Shown piece by piece: positions 59,801 through 64,000 of a stretch of 64,000 nt of DNA (positions within the stretch are counted from its first letter, which is position 1; the number at the start of each line of letters is the position of its first letter). A model generated the notes under the pieces. It was not told where the DNA came from and ran no database searches. It saw only the letters and a list, made by a program, of their open reading frames with translations. The stretch lies in contig NZ_CABHOL010000054.1 of assembly GCF_902168135.1 (NCBI RefSeq), forward strand, positions 124,001 to 188,000, read 5' to 3'. The DNA comes from an uncultured Fluviicola sp. Its GTDB lineage: Bacteria > Bacteroidota > Bacteroidia > Flavobacteriales_D > Crocinitomicaceae. A program made the translations under genes and the position numbers.

Positions 59801-60321
59801 AAAAGTTATTTCAAAATGCATGTAACTTAGCCGAATCTGAGGCAGGTAAGTACATACCTATTCCTGAAGATATTGCGGGGTCTATAAACACAGCTATTCA
59901 AAATACATTAAAGGGAAATTCTGAAGAATACAATTGTTGGGCAAGTGCTATTTATACTTCTCAAGGACGTTTTCCATTAGAGAATGGAGCTGAAAAAAAT
60001 TATAAATATGGAACAGCGAAGGATTTTGACGACCGTTTGGAAGAGCCAGATTATAAAAATGTATCTACCAAATATAATGAGTGGACATTTGGAAGAACAA
60101 TTTTTAAGTTTAGAAATTCCAGCTGGGATATGATGGACGGCACTCAAGAAAAAACTACCCATGGCTGTATCTTTCTCGGATATGATAAAAAAGGAACGAT
60201 GTACTTTTTCACCAAAAATGGTTGGGATGATTCTCCATGTATAATGACTTCTGAAGAAGTGTCTGATATGTACGGATTTAAGCGTAATGGGCAAAAGGCA
60301 TATAATTATATAGGACAATGA
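47803..60321 (+). CDS. giant Sec-exported Rhs protein with papain-like C-terminal tip
   Basis: Polymorphic-toxin-like protein of 4172 aa. It has a Sec signal peptide (ending LNASA), an FN3-like domain (about 185-290, VSWDVVPGAEEYQLEW) and Rhs N-terminal motifs (VVSFYDGSLRNRQMVTKIS, ETIYDHQGRPVIQVLP). A long Cys-rich region (about 600-2000) leads to YD strands (TYLYNSLNQLVAQNMPDQD near 2040) and a YCF48/BNR-like propeller of about 1000 aa (about 2061-3062). YD repeats resume (SRFYYDRLGRIVVSQNSRQ) up to the Rhs core (AYRYAFNGYEGDNEVK, EFRQYDPRLGRWLSMDPF, NNPIFCIDPDGG, about 3880-3946). A tip of about 227 aa follows. No T9SS C-terminal signal is visible. The tip lies just before a candidate immunity gene. 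Confidence 0.9.
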   Translation: MFVVRFISLLVLLLVSLNASAVFIPHNTMVLTGSMTSGFTTITPPSWSLSPTVDLTRKGVITLGVDHHYLNHVNQSVTEVTISIVKYTAAGGSGASPETKTLKVSYYPIDSLTYVDENTITIDNVERMDITITQVKVNGVVQSPMAMPANLYLQADVFVDRIYDFTSQVGFNTYNLAAGDPLDMDCDLVRDEMTVSWDVVPGAEEYQLEWTFVNTVDLTTTEINNLNIDFRNNATRVSTKETSYKISLLFDQGYIVFRVRAVGRSSVPPYNFLFSKWSILDGPQILGLVPATSKQATEPFDLKKNWQYSATYAEEGKKKEVVSFYDGSLRNRQMVTKISTDHNAIVGETIYDHQGRPVIQVLPVPVTDPSHCDVEDTENSLKFYPDFNLNSSDQPYSKTDFDISNEENPCNPMQIDSMSASNGASKYYSTSNTDNAGSQAYVPNALGFPFSQVEYMPDNTGRIRRQGGVGKEFQLSTDIPTHPSLYYYAHPFQEQLDRLFGSEVGDASHYQKNMVVDPNGQVSVSYLDQEGRVVATSLAGEAPGNLQQLPSAAAIAPLTVDLFAKDANGNSTSNKLSFDGMSKEFNQTISLSGRTSLSISYDIEIRRFNTACLGEFCLNCVYDLSIEVRNLCGDLVSPVAVSSKMIGRFKELPSGDIQFLTDCKDTSFTTTFNTDTLEVGTYQITKILTVNEEALETYLQMYTDTSSHGINRCINQYDDILDQIGASSNINDCSDDFSCAECVTNLGSLLEYIQAGGTEEQYNFELESCNAPCKGASYYENMREILMVDVFPDGQYAQYLNNQNAVDPDMYPLSVLNDNTGGSTNRLPKTGAHWRNPRYDVEATIQNFYFEEDGVTKSRIYLENVSITSNQMLISTPLLHPTTRTVGTHVFLDNTTGTYYTYPQYLKSVSDFVTYYNANRQWGNSLVYYHPEYAYLKKYKEYYVKVNSSDPYTSESFDQKMMSVNTWADAITAGFINPNYASVSVNGRINNILTINGTYPWDPYSNYVNPSGMNSKLFNYTTINGVNYSMMETAAMMNRGGNSLIGTVPSATDLAFGLDVAGNTSTQNTQLRDAEWITFRGMYIAAKQELQYEAARASALSVSNPGYNGCIGDDSFNPFQFGFLTVFPGAIPYFGGQFFMNNNQPCFIATAAYYKYKQPRFGNQLANVNTDPAQVAYQAYLQTGQCPIATAFQRLLSEVASDHNLATTNFSASSTLANLSSLVMTINNFETPISIPNLTWVQNTGTTTSTTLEVDLMEGTFNYGTFQLVKASGSASYNWSDIISFNNLQFTGFLAPFYHFTIDVKVMISGEMVTQHLTGKTKFKIGNCNFPDVCKLNDFGKTLQNMVKTLAQMGTLTSTSYVDLTAIPYSNFMTNALKYTVNPAYSPGTTIKWKYDAAIPGFVLTDATNTITIKITGTDPGSFNLSSISTIAFIDELKAGANNTMELVCLNSSSNYLATLSCELLRSDNKAIPVGKCGLDDAILCTGLEYDTYEDLMAVLKFSLENQNSPFSLYNSPLWTSTLNDQLVPSPTAVTGTVTGTGVGAKLTYVMPDTCNLVLTYNGTNPNFHFNNIVSVNSINLLNQTVYGSYNDFKLYVTYSYGGSYFQDSIFGTSCFKLKRCTGCTQGHAGESGPAGSDQVDGEIDLGSLNDEEFTEADNNSETYCLDLYEDYVSAYNLFVAHQTTNPTCSNYASLYPMLTYPQFVDGRYCCGNNMLSAFRTILDLTTTTACPNNYSVADLCGEFNLSGGGCVDLHTIYTSVINYFNSSDWATTNNASLTAVASGVVSCKCEASYLNYLLEYLTADPHQNLSHPISIISYCALMDAEPENTCSSKYDQYVSCTNYFNDNNDSEDLAIVDYDVFMEQELCYCVDEYCSNLSLTLSHLASESRDLLYFCQSVSEIPCVVDTPMVSYESFEIDFEDPCVAFYESNNEVNAQNHFNEQIQDFYTQLGQEYIEHCMRSTENMSLSYREIEHHFTLYYYDQAGNLVKTIPPEGVEFVNMNDAQIRDGIKNDRLNNTHKVTTSHRMATTYLYNSLNQLVAQNMPDQDPIKVFEPSLPNGLPIALNTTGIQMIDANQGYLTGYINATGIAPLVNRGYLFKTSNGGLNWVRVTNTLGTDLREVYMVSATVGYALASNGLSLITKDGGNNWDLTDMPLAANYAEYVAMEVIGTDAYLLNRNGFIYKVNSSGVSSTYLGLFGTLPNPYSLVAVKDFTLQGSTTNFQGIIYLLTVSDGTETFDVTAITSNTSGNALLLDKTVVGNLQALSFYTTTAAIVGGNDGNTSRIDGTAAASFRQRLQKSDAKGVIDQIHMLNATVGIARITENGVKVIRKTTDGGTTWTALSSEYTDATLSFNRRTATTLEVLVQGYEAGTVNAAYSKNVVMNTSGICSELSQNPTMAQNINMSLVYTYNDGTNLTYYGLAYDNTLANYRLYKSNSFTTIGSNVSFTPIVDWVGGSIIPKELVVAKSGSEIAVEVVADNGNLYRSQSSGAVTSFSLFSAVSGMTSIVSMDKITISSIDHIVAYRSSDTRLYVRAATGASAYVYYGGTPALSGSVITKIAAHGSNVTLIGTNGGIFTSTGVNFVPPSNGGGTALVFTDRKSHQLYGLTEMKYTPSMNLIAGENGQAYTRPIFLTGTSTSQLRPLGITSDLCAMNQVTYGGNTHYVYGGKNGDLAMIQSNGTLAPTLYTTTGSSVKAHLSGQTINDIAVLTTSGVSKVCIVGDNGALYYTTNISTESFMPAISQTNRNFLGASIITGTDKVMVVGTGTEIFRYSQNIGTRINRVFGPKYNDVHFENGQIGTLIGDNYFVRSTLNGGLDWKIIKPTTGPGITGLKKVWTKSKPNGEHFALIGGVNYYLKADNGTVAEYAISGTVNDIQFSKVNPLFGYMAFNSTLAKVNLTLLSGTYTITPSNVYTAANTIRGLHVFENTSAIMVGDGGGIYYYRNDPAALGGYSLATVSGVTFRDVYFIDNKVGLAVGDAGKIYSLSSSSNAPYTHDILSGGFGYLPESITDPEFGTTLVSYNITALAFSSSTSAIYGGSFVNASDVTSRGAMVRYLKYEKELFTSRFYYDRLGRIVVSQNSRQAGASGITDDKYSYTVYDGLGRVKEAGEKSENTSGIKFAGIFGTNVGGTTVPNVVDDANLGVWLSNNAVNTRKEVTKSYYDETNAAINSDLGFTSTTLNKATQRKRIVHVTYSAVYSASDNVYDHATHYDYDIHGNVKTLYQDNRLVKVMTNLSAQRIKKLDYIYDLISGNVHRVDYQTGQSDQWHHAYAYDADNRITDVYTTVETPLTSEYSSIASLQNEPEISTMWDREVNYLYYEHGPLARTIIGDQEVQGVDYVYTLQGWIKGVNSNTLDVNRDPGQDGAAGDNKFIAHDVFGYSLHYFDGDYGGAIGGNNSFVATQTAGSGMVANSNQLYNGNIGRMVTTITDPDTREVLPLGNAYKYDQLNRLYEARSFNNINLATNSWNTGGTTMYYNQFTYDANGNIMTQVRYDETASGIIDQLSYQYKDAAGAIGTSNPKKHNRLYNVQDAYDYPEGNDIRIGQASNNYSYDAEGRLIYDKQEGRVYNWRVDGKLESTYWDPNSGTPMKRDIYFDYDAMGHRIAKHISNEDAEYREKSIYYVLDAQGNVMSVYERIINNLEQSVSFTQTEKHIYGSSRLGVHNERIELLGTQNETYSMANIHHHIGDKTYELSNHLGNVLSVVSDKVLPVSDQTSIYSNDFSSGLGGFINDPGVVLSLVGGQLQVSNVPTHYCTRRSLNSLTTAGHSYKVRFKIDLNGSGPVSAYTAISSTIFGIVNCSGNGTYEFTYTPTGTTFTNLYLRFESMGGAVSPRTFYIDDVSIEDITVTGYLADIRQSTDYSPFGVKLHKRDLELTGSNSAYRYAFNGYEGDNEVKGDGNSYTTEFRQYDPRLGRWLSMDPFSQFVGSQYTSFNNNPIFCIDPDGGWVPVIVEHKTIEDHPTDKAKYIQKTTTILAAKFEEGDDAKSLAKFLDIPEREAEKLFQNACNLAESEAGKYIPIPEDIAGSINTAIQNTLKGNSEEYNCWASAIYTSQGRFPLENGAEKNYKYGTAKDFDDRLEEPDYKNVSTKYNEWTFGRTIFKFRNSSWDMMDGTQEKTTHGCIFLGYDKKGTMYFFTKNGWDDSPCIMTSEEVSDMYGFKRNGQKAYNYIGQ
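53985..56990 (+). other. YCF48/BNR-like propeller inserted in the Rhs protein
   Basis: About 1000 codons within the 4172-aa gene encode repeated blades such as GYLFKTSNGGLNWVRV, LSLITKDGGNNWDLT, KVIRKTTDGGTTWTALS, YFVRSTLNGGLDWKI and VGLAVGDAGKIYSL. These fit the YCF48 or sialidase-type (BNR, S/T-x-D/N-G-G-x-x-W) propeller. The insert starts just after a YD motif (LYNSLNQLVAQ) and ends just before another (FYYDRLGRIVVSQ). Confidence 0.75.
59640..60318 (+). other. variable C-terminal tip of the Rhs protein, papain-like
   Basis: Residues about 3946-4172 follow the Rhs core boundary (NNPIFCIDPDGGW). Papain-type motifs are visible: EEYNCWASAIY with C4045, THGCIFLGYD with H4120, and MYFFTKNGWDD with N4139, comparable to papain CWA, HAV..GY and YW..KNSW. 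Base composition drops here: hand counts give 22 and 21 G/C in the 60-base lines at 59641 and 59941, against 33 in the line at 57181. This supports tip exchange. Confidence 0.7.
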
Positions 60322-60743
60322 TTAAACTTAACAGATTTTCAAAATTGATATTAAAAGTAATGATGGTAGTTAATCTTATTACCATCTTAATTGCTTTTGT
60401 ACAAAAAAGAGAGGAATTTCATGATAAAAAAATTCTTTTCTTTTTTGTATTGTATTCTGCTTTTCTATTTGTTCTTAGCGGAAAGTCAAAGACAATTTTA
60501 ATTCTAAATCTTTTTTTACAATATTTTTATTTCACCATTCTCACGATAGAATTAATTATTTCAGGATTTATTTATTTACAGTCAATTAATTATCCTCTTT
60601 ATTTGTTTTTCTACTTTGATCGAAGTGAGGAATCTGGAGATTTTCTAATTGTAATTCCTGTTCTCTTTTTACTAGTAAATTTCGTGTTTAATCATTTCTT
60701 ATTATTCAAATGGAAAAATGGAATAACCAAAAGTAAAATTTGA
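60318..60743 (+). CDS. small polytopic membrane protein, candidate immunity protein
   Basis: Membrane protein of 141 aa with about four hydrophobic segments (LILKVMMVVNLITILIAFV, ILFFFVLYSAFLFVL, TILILNLFLQYFYFTILTI, FLIVIPVLFLLVNFVF). It has no recognised family. Its ATG overlaps the Rhs stop as ATGA, the position where polymorphic toxin systems place immunity genes. Composition is very AT-rich: about 26% G/C by hand count over 60361-60480, the most AT-rich coding DNA noticed here, a sign of transfer along with the tip. Membrane immunity proteins usually counter envelope- or periplasm-acting toxins. That would fit an exported toxin, but direct inhibition is inference only. Confidence 0.75.
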   Translation: MIKLNRFSKLILKVMMVVNLITILIAFVQKREEFHDKKILFFFVLYSAFLFVLSGKSKTILILNLFLQYFYFTILTIELIISGFIYLQSINYPLYLFFYFDRSEESGDFLIVIPVLFLLVNFVFNHFLLFKWKNGITKSKI

Positions 60744-60839
60744 TTAGGTTAAGCAATTAGGTAGTGTTCTCAATAATCACTTTTTAGAATTTGAAGAAGT
60801 TAATGGTCTAATTATCAGTGGTAAATAAGCTGTTAGGAC

Positions 60840-60879
60840 AAAAAGAACAAGTGAGGATTCCCCTTCACTTGTTCTTTTT
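60840..60879. terminator. bidirectional terminator upstream of the transposase gene
   Basis: Arms 60840-60854 and 60865-60879 are exact 15-base complements (core AGAACAAGTGA with TCACTTGTTCT) with A tract on the left and T tract on the right. It ends transcription coming from the Rhs/immunity operon and shields the transposase from readthrough. Confidence 0.8.
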
Positions 60880-60919
60880 TTCGTTCTTAGATACTTAAAA
60901 CTCCATAAGATCGTTCTAC

Positions 60920-61591
60920 ATGTTATCAAAAATCACCTGTATGAATTGCCACTATTGTCATGAAACGTGTATTCGAAAAGGAAAGCAAAAAACTGTTCAG
61001 ATCTATCAATGTAAAAGTTGCCTGAAATACCAACGCCAGGACTATAAATACCGATCAAAACTAATTGAAGATCAGCAGTTAATTCAACTGGTTAAAGAAG
61101 GGTGCGGAATTAGAAGTATTGCAAGAGTTTTGACTATTTCCAATTCAACGGTTCTGCGAAGAATATTGAAGATTGGAAGATCAATAAAACGGTCACCTAC
61201 TGTTTCATTCGGCCAAACCTATCAAGTAGATGAGTTGTTTACTTACATCGGAAATAAGAACAACCGGGTTTGCGTTGCCTACTCCTTGAATGCTAAAACA
61301 AAAGAGGTTATTGATTTAGTAGTAGGTAGAAGAAACAAGACCAATCTGAAAAGAATTATTTCAACCTTGCTCTTATCTGATGCAAAGCAAATCACAACAG
61401 ACAAGCTGAATATCTACAAAGAACTTATTCCGGTTCGGATCCATTCAACCAAAAATCGTGGAATAAATCACATTGAAAGGCAAAACCTCAATTTAAGAAC
61501 GCACATAAAACGCCTGAACCGACGAACGATTTGTTATTCGAAATCAGCAACAATGCTTTTGGCTGTAGTGAAGATTTATTTTTGGAGTTAA
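60920..61591 (+). CDS. IS1-family transposase, single-frame
   Basis: Transposase of 223 aa. It has an N-terminal zinc-binding region (CMNCHYC and YQCKSCLKYQ), a helix-turn-helix (QLVKEGCGIRSIARVLTISN) and a DDE catalytic core: D in YQVDELFTYIGNKNN, D in QITTDKLNIYKELI, E in INHIERQNLNLRTHIKRLNR. Classical IS1 makes InsAB' by frameshift, but here a single uninterrupted frame encodes the whole protein, as in some other IS1 members. Catalytic residues appear intact. It lies between the candidate immunity gene and the YkgJ-like gene, so it may have taken part in reshaping the toxin tip. Confidence 0.85.
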   Translation: MLSKITCMNCHYCHETCIRKGKQKTVQIYQCKSCLKYQRQDYKYRSKLIEDQQLIQLVKEGCGIRSIARVLTISNSTVLRRILKIGRSIKRSPTVSFGQTYQVDELFTYIGNKNNRVCVAYSLNAKTKEVIDLVVGRRNKTNLKRIISTLLLSDAKQITTDKLNIYKELIPVRIHSTKNRGINHIERQNLNLRTHIKRLNRRTICYSKSATMLLAVVKIYFWS

Positions 61592-61721
61592 TTTATCTGG
61601 AATTCCTGCTTCCAGGGATATTCTGATACTGTTGAATTTCTTATTCACTTCATTTTATCTTACAATAGGATCTTAATAGAGTGAAGCATCCTTTTTCCTA
61701 CCTTTACCCTTTATTTCTCCC

Positions 61722-62588
61722 GTGAAAAATACGCTATTAAATCGCTCGGATTCCCTCCCATTAACCTGTTCCCGCTCAGGAACCTGCTGCCACGGAAACC
61801 GGGTAAGGCTTAATCCGTGGGAGTTGATGCGTTTAGCACAGGCAAAGGGAATGACTTTGGAGGAATTCCGTAGGAAGCATACCCGGTCAGCCGGAACTGT
61901 TTTGCTTTTCAATGGAACCCCCAATCACACCGGGAAACCTTCATGCAGTTTGTATGAAGACGGCCTGGGATGCAGTGTACACCCGTCCCGGCCATTGGCT
62001 TGCCGCTTGTTTCCATTGGGCCGGCAGATCCAAAACGGCACCACTCAATACATGCACGAGGGTTCGGAATTTCCCTGTCTGAAAGAATGCCCGGAAGTAC
62101 TCGACCTGCCAAAACTGACGGTTGAAAAATACCTCATAGGACAGGAGACAAGCGCGTTTGAGCAAGCCCAGGACGCCTACCTGGAAATGATGCAGAATCT
62201 GGCAGATGTTGCCTTCGAATTACTGCTCGATACCGGCTTGGCAGAATCGGGTGATACCCAAACACTCGCTTCCTGGCGGAGATTGGGAACGATGGATGCT
62301 GTTACTTTGGGTAAACAAATCCCGGCTGAATGGCTGGATATTCTCGTAATCCCCGACCTGCAAGTACAATCGGAAGATGTTCTTAACTTCGTTCAGGGGC
62401 ACCAGGAACTACTGAATACCAAAATTCAGGAACTGTCCGAAACTCTTTCAACTTTGGATGCCGTCCGTGAAGCTGCTATTCTCATGATGGCGCTGGCCCT
62501 GTTTTTATCGCATTCCATCGGTGCCGACTCCAAAGGTCTCTCCGAACACTGGATCGAAATCGCCAAAAGCCACGGCGCACACGGGTAG
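61722..62588 (+). CDS. YkgJ-family cysteine-cluster protein, GTG start
   Basis: Protein of 288 aa, start GTG at 61722 (no better upstream codon was seen). The YkgJ cluster is visible in order: LTCSRSGTCCHGNRVRLNPW, PSCSLYEDGLGCSVHPSRPL and ACRLFPLG, with CLKECPEV later, so about eight cysteines are placed to bind zinc or an iron-sulfur cluster. The C-terminal half (about 150-288) is helical with no known motif. Such proteins are widespread and uncharacterised. It reads away from the transposase gene and is followed by about 0.8 kb of non-coding repeats. Confidence 0.85.
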   Translation: MKNTLLNRSDSLPLTCSRSGTCCHGNRVRLNPWELMRLAQAKGMTLEEFRRKHTRSAGTVLLFNGTPNHTGKPSCSLYEDGLGCSVHPSRPLACRLFPLGRQIQNGTTQYMHEGSEFPCLKECPEVLDLPKLTVEKYLIGQETSAFEQAQDAYLEMMQNLADVAFELLLDTGLAESGDTQTLASWRRLGTMDAVTLGKQIPAEWLDILVIPDLQVQSEDVLNFVQGHQELLNTKIQELSETLSTLDAVREAAILMMALALFLSHSIGADSKGLSEHWIEIAKSHGAHG

Positions 62589-62664
62589 ATTGTTTCAAGT
62601 CAGTTTCGATTACTTTTCGGGACTGTTATTTAATCGCAAAAAGAAGATCGAAACCGCGGACCAA

Positions 62665-62886
62665 TACCCAATTACACGACCGGTAGAAATGTTTTAGAAT
62701 ACCAAATCGTTAGCCGTTCTAAGAATGTTCTGATGAAACTGCCAGCCTGCCAATTCGCTTACCAATACCGGAAAGTGCTAAATCGCAGCGTTTGTAAAAC
62801 GTCTGTGATTTGCATTTTGGATCCTGATCCCGCCTTTACGTGTATTGGTTCGAATCGGCAGGTTGGCTGAACGCCGTAATTGGGTA
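62665..62886. repeat. imperfect palindromic element with nested hairpins
   Basis: TACCCAATTAC at 62665-62675 and GTAATTGGGTA at 62876-62886 are exact complements that bound the element. Inside, 62743-62768 pairs imperfectly with 62842-62869 (cores CCTGCC/GGCAGG, ATTCG/CGAAT and CCAATAC/GTATTGG). Between these lies a smaller hairpin (AATCGCAGCGTTT region with AAACGTCTGTGATT). No protein-coding frame of note is present. It looks like a MITE-like or structured-RNA element. Confidence 0.6.
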
Positions 62887-62904
62887 AAGGCTACCTCGTG
62901 TTAC

Positions 62905-62985
62905 GTTTCAATGAAACTACACTTCGTCTTCAATCCACTTAGTGGCTTTCTTTTGTCTACTTTTTTTGCCTCGGAAAAAAGTAGA
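62905..62985. repeat. cluster of three short hairpins
   Basis: GTTTCA-A-TGAAAC at 62905-62917, CCACT-T-AGTGG at 62935-62945 and CTACTTTTTT/AAAAAAGTAG at 62957-62966 and 62975-62984 lie in close succession. The last one has an 8-base loop and could terminate either strand. Similar sequences are, to my recollection, dispersed in flavobacterial genomes. Confidence 0.55.
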
Positions 62986-63060
62986 AGAAAAAGAGTGATT
63001 GTGGGGTAGGTGTATTTTATATGTTTAGGCCACTCCTAGTCTTATTTTTATCCGTCTGAC

Positions 63061-63236
63061 AATGAATGATGTCTTAAAAAGCCTTTTGCTTCCTTTTTGG
63101 CTTTGGAAGAAACTGCGCAGCAGTTGAAGACGCACAGCAACAAACGGCAGTGCGAAAGCTTTAGGTAAGGAAGGAGGAACTAAATAGTCGAGAGCAAAAA
63201 CCCTGCGCGTGCGGCACGCACCACCCATCATTCATT
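63061..63236. repeat. 176-bp element bounded by 11-bp inverted repeats
   Basis: AATGAATGATG at 63061-63071 and CATCATTCATT at 63226-63236 are exact complements at the two ends. The interior contains a GCGTG-CGG-CACGC hairpin near the right end. A 68-codon frame on the minus strand (63025-63231) coincides with it and is probably not a gene. A small non-autonomous mobile element or dispersed repeat is the likeliest nature. Confidence 0.5.
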
Positions 63237-63292
63237 TAATTCGTAATACGGTTAGCCGATGCAGATAATTCGTAATTAGAATTAATTAACTT

Positions 63293-63321
63293 TTTGTGTA
63301 AAAAAACAATTCCTATCTTTT
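63293..63321 (+). promoter_or_regulatory. candidate promoter of the AsmA-like gene
   Basis: TTTG at 63293-63296, a 17-base spacer and TATCTTTT at 63314-63321 fit the Bacteroidota promoter with one mismatch in the -7 box. It lies 74 bases before the ATG at 63396. Confidence 0.4.
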
Positions 63322-63395
63322 CTTTCAATAAATGAAACCACTCCATTACTAACCGGGTTTGTGCCGCTTGCCATCACAATTTTAAACAGATTGCC

Positions 63396-64000
63396 ATGGA
63401 ACAGAAACAAACGCCAAAGATGAGCCGGAGAGAGCGCAAAAAAGCTATGACTCCGGAAGAACGAAAGAAAAGAAAAAGAAAGCGCCGTATTATTTGGGGA
63501 TCGATCATTGTGGTATTGGTCATTTTCCGGCTTCTTCTGCCATATATCGTTTTGAAGTATGTCAACGGAAAGCTCGAGAACCTGGAAGAATACTACGGCC
63601 ATGTCGATGATATTGACATCCATCTGTACCGGGGCGCGTATGTGATCAAAGATATCAAGCTTCTGAAACGCGTGGAGAAAAAAGGCAAAACCGGGGAAAA
63701 AGATACGATTCCTTTTTTCAAATCGCCTGCTATCGATCTTTCCATTGAATGGCGTGCTATTTTCCATGGTTCTATTGTGGGTGAGATCAGTGTGGAAGAA
63801 CCGGTTCTTAATTTCGTGAAGGATCGTCACAAAGGGGAGGATGTGAAAGCAGATACAGCCGATTTCGCGCAGTTGGTAGATGATTTGATGCCGGTAACAA
63901 TCAACCGCTTCGACATTCACAACGGGCAGGTCCATTACATCGATCTCGAGGCCAAACCCAAACTGGATGTCGCTATGAAGAATATCAATATCACGGCAAC
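63396..64000 (+). CDS. AsmA / DUF748-like envelope protein, 5' part only
   Basis: Open frame from ATG 63396 to the window end, about 201 codons, with no stop yet. A very basic N-terminal stretch (MSRRERKKAMTPEERKKRKR) precedes one membrane segment (IIWGSIIVVLVIFRLLLPYI) and then an AsmA-like beta domain (LYRGAYVIKDIKLLKRVEKK, FKSPAIDLSIEWRAIFHGSI, VGEISVEEPVLNFVKD, RFDIHNGQVHYIDLEAKP). AsmA-type proteins span the envelope and are linked to phospholipid transport to the outer membrane. The minus-strand frame over 63282-63935 is a shadow of this gene. Confidence 0.8.
   Translation, partial: MEQKQTPKMSRRERKKAMTPEERKKRKRKRRIIWGSIIVVLVIFRLLLPYIVLKYVNGKLENLEEYYGHVDDIDIHLYRGAYVIKDIKLLKRVEKKGKTGEKDTIPFFKSPAIDLSIEWRAIFHGSIVGEISVEEPVLNFVKDRHKGEDVKADTADFAQLVDDLMPVTINRFDIHNGQVHYIDLEAKPKLDVAMKNINITA

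Larger units (their letters stand above)
60760..61600 (+). mobile_element. IS1-family element, ends not resolved
   Basis: The region around the IS1-type transposase gene. A possible left end starts at 60760 with GGTAGTGTTCTCAATAATCA. I found no matching inverted copy downstream to 61721 and no clear target duplication, so the element may be truncated on the right or the left end misjudged. Confidence 0.35.

Noticed and set aside
60760-61700. Complete IS1 with both inverted ends
   Set aside because: No inverted copy of the possible left end was found downstream, so only the transposase gene is firmly supported.
61909-62165. minus-strand frames over the YkgJ-like gene
   Set aside because: The + frame holds the ordered cysteine cluster; the opposite frames lack any motif.
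63025-63231. 68-aa minus-strand frame
   Set aside because: It coincides with an inverted-repeat-bounded element and reads as low-complexity basic protein; more likely a repeat than a gene.
63282-63935. 217-aa minus-strand frame
   Set aside because: It is the shadow of the AsmA-like + gene from 63396, which has a sound N terminus, membrane segment and family-like domain.

Overview
The window is chromosomal DNA from a member of the Bacteroidota, order Flavobacteriales. The Crocinitomicaceae (Fluviicola-like) are the best guess, but this is inferred from gene content only. Signs are type IX secretion (T9SS) sorting domains of both type A and type B, a PorP/SprF-family protein, SprB-type repeats, TAnnTTTG-like -7 promoter boxes without clear Shine-Dalgarno sites, and many lipoproteins and short-signal-peptide exported proteins. 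No tRNA, rRNA or CRISPR array was seen.

Layout. (1) 1-6.2 kb is a core block: an amino-acid permease with an unusual inserted soluble domain, a TolB-like lipoprotein, ffh, a transglutaminase-like protein and an exported rhodanese-thioredoxin fusion. (2) 6.4-23.3 kb is a gliding/adhesin block: three exported proteins with type B (gliding-motility-associated) C-terminal domains around one PorP/SprF protein that carries a SPOR-like extension. The two giant SprB-repeat adhesins share a collinear tract of about 3.1 kb in which only two silent differences were noticed, which points to recent duplication or gene conversion. (3) 23.3-39.2 kb is mixed: DinB protein, FAD-linked oxidase translationally coupled to a WYL regulator, T9SS type A cargo, DUF2130 protein, VOC protein, a TPR plus PorE-like OmpA operon, a thiolase, and a lipoprotein/beta-barrel/T9SS-cargo operon. 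(4) 39.3-60.7 kb is a polymorphic-toxin-like Rhs operon: an FN3-like protein with a TTG start, a SpvB-like 1911-aa protein, a 328-aa YD-containing protein, a 244-aa secreted protein, a 4172-aa Sec-exported Rhs protein, and a small AT-rich membrane protein overlapping the Rhs stop codon. (5) 60.7-64 kb holds an IS1-type transposase, a YkgJ-like cysteine-cluster protein, about 0.8 kb of repeat-rich non-coding DNA and the 5' part of an AsmA/DUF748-like gene that runs off the window.

The best candidate for an undescribed system is the Rhs operon. The giant Rhs protein ends in a tip of about 227 aa with papain-like signatures (NCWASA, then HGC...GYD, then YFFTKNGW). It is followed with a 4-base overlap by a membrane protein of about four helices that is a candidate immunity protein. 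The Rhs shell is also interrupted by a YCF48/BNR-like propeller of about 1000 residues, placed between two halves of an otherwise familiar YD-repeat segment. All functional statements are from reading the sequence; no database search was run.
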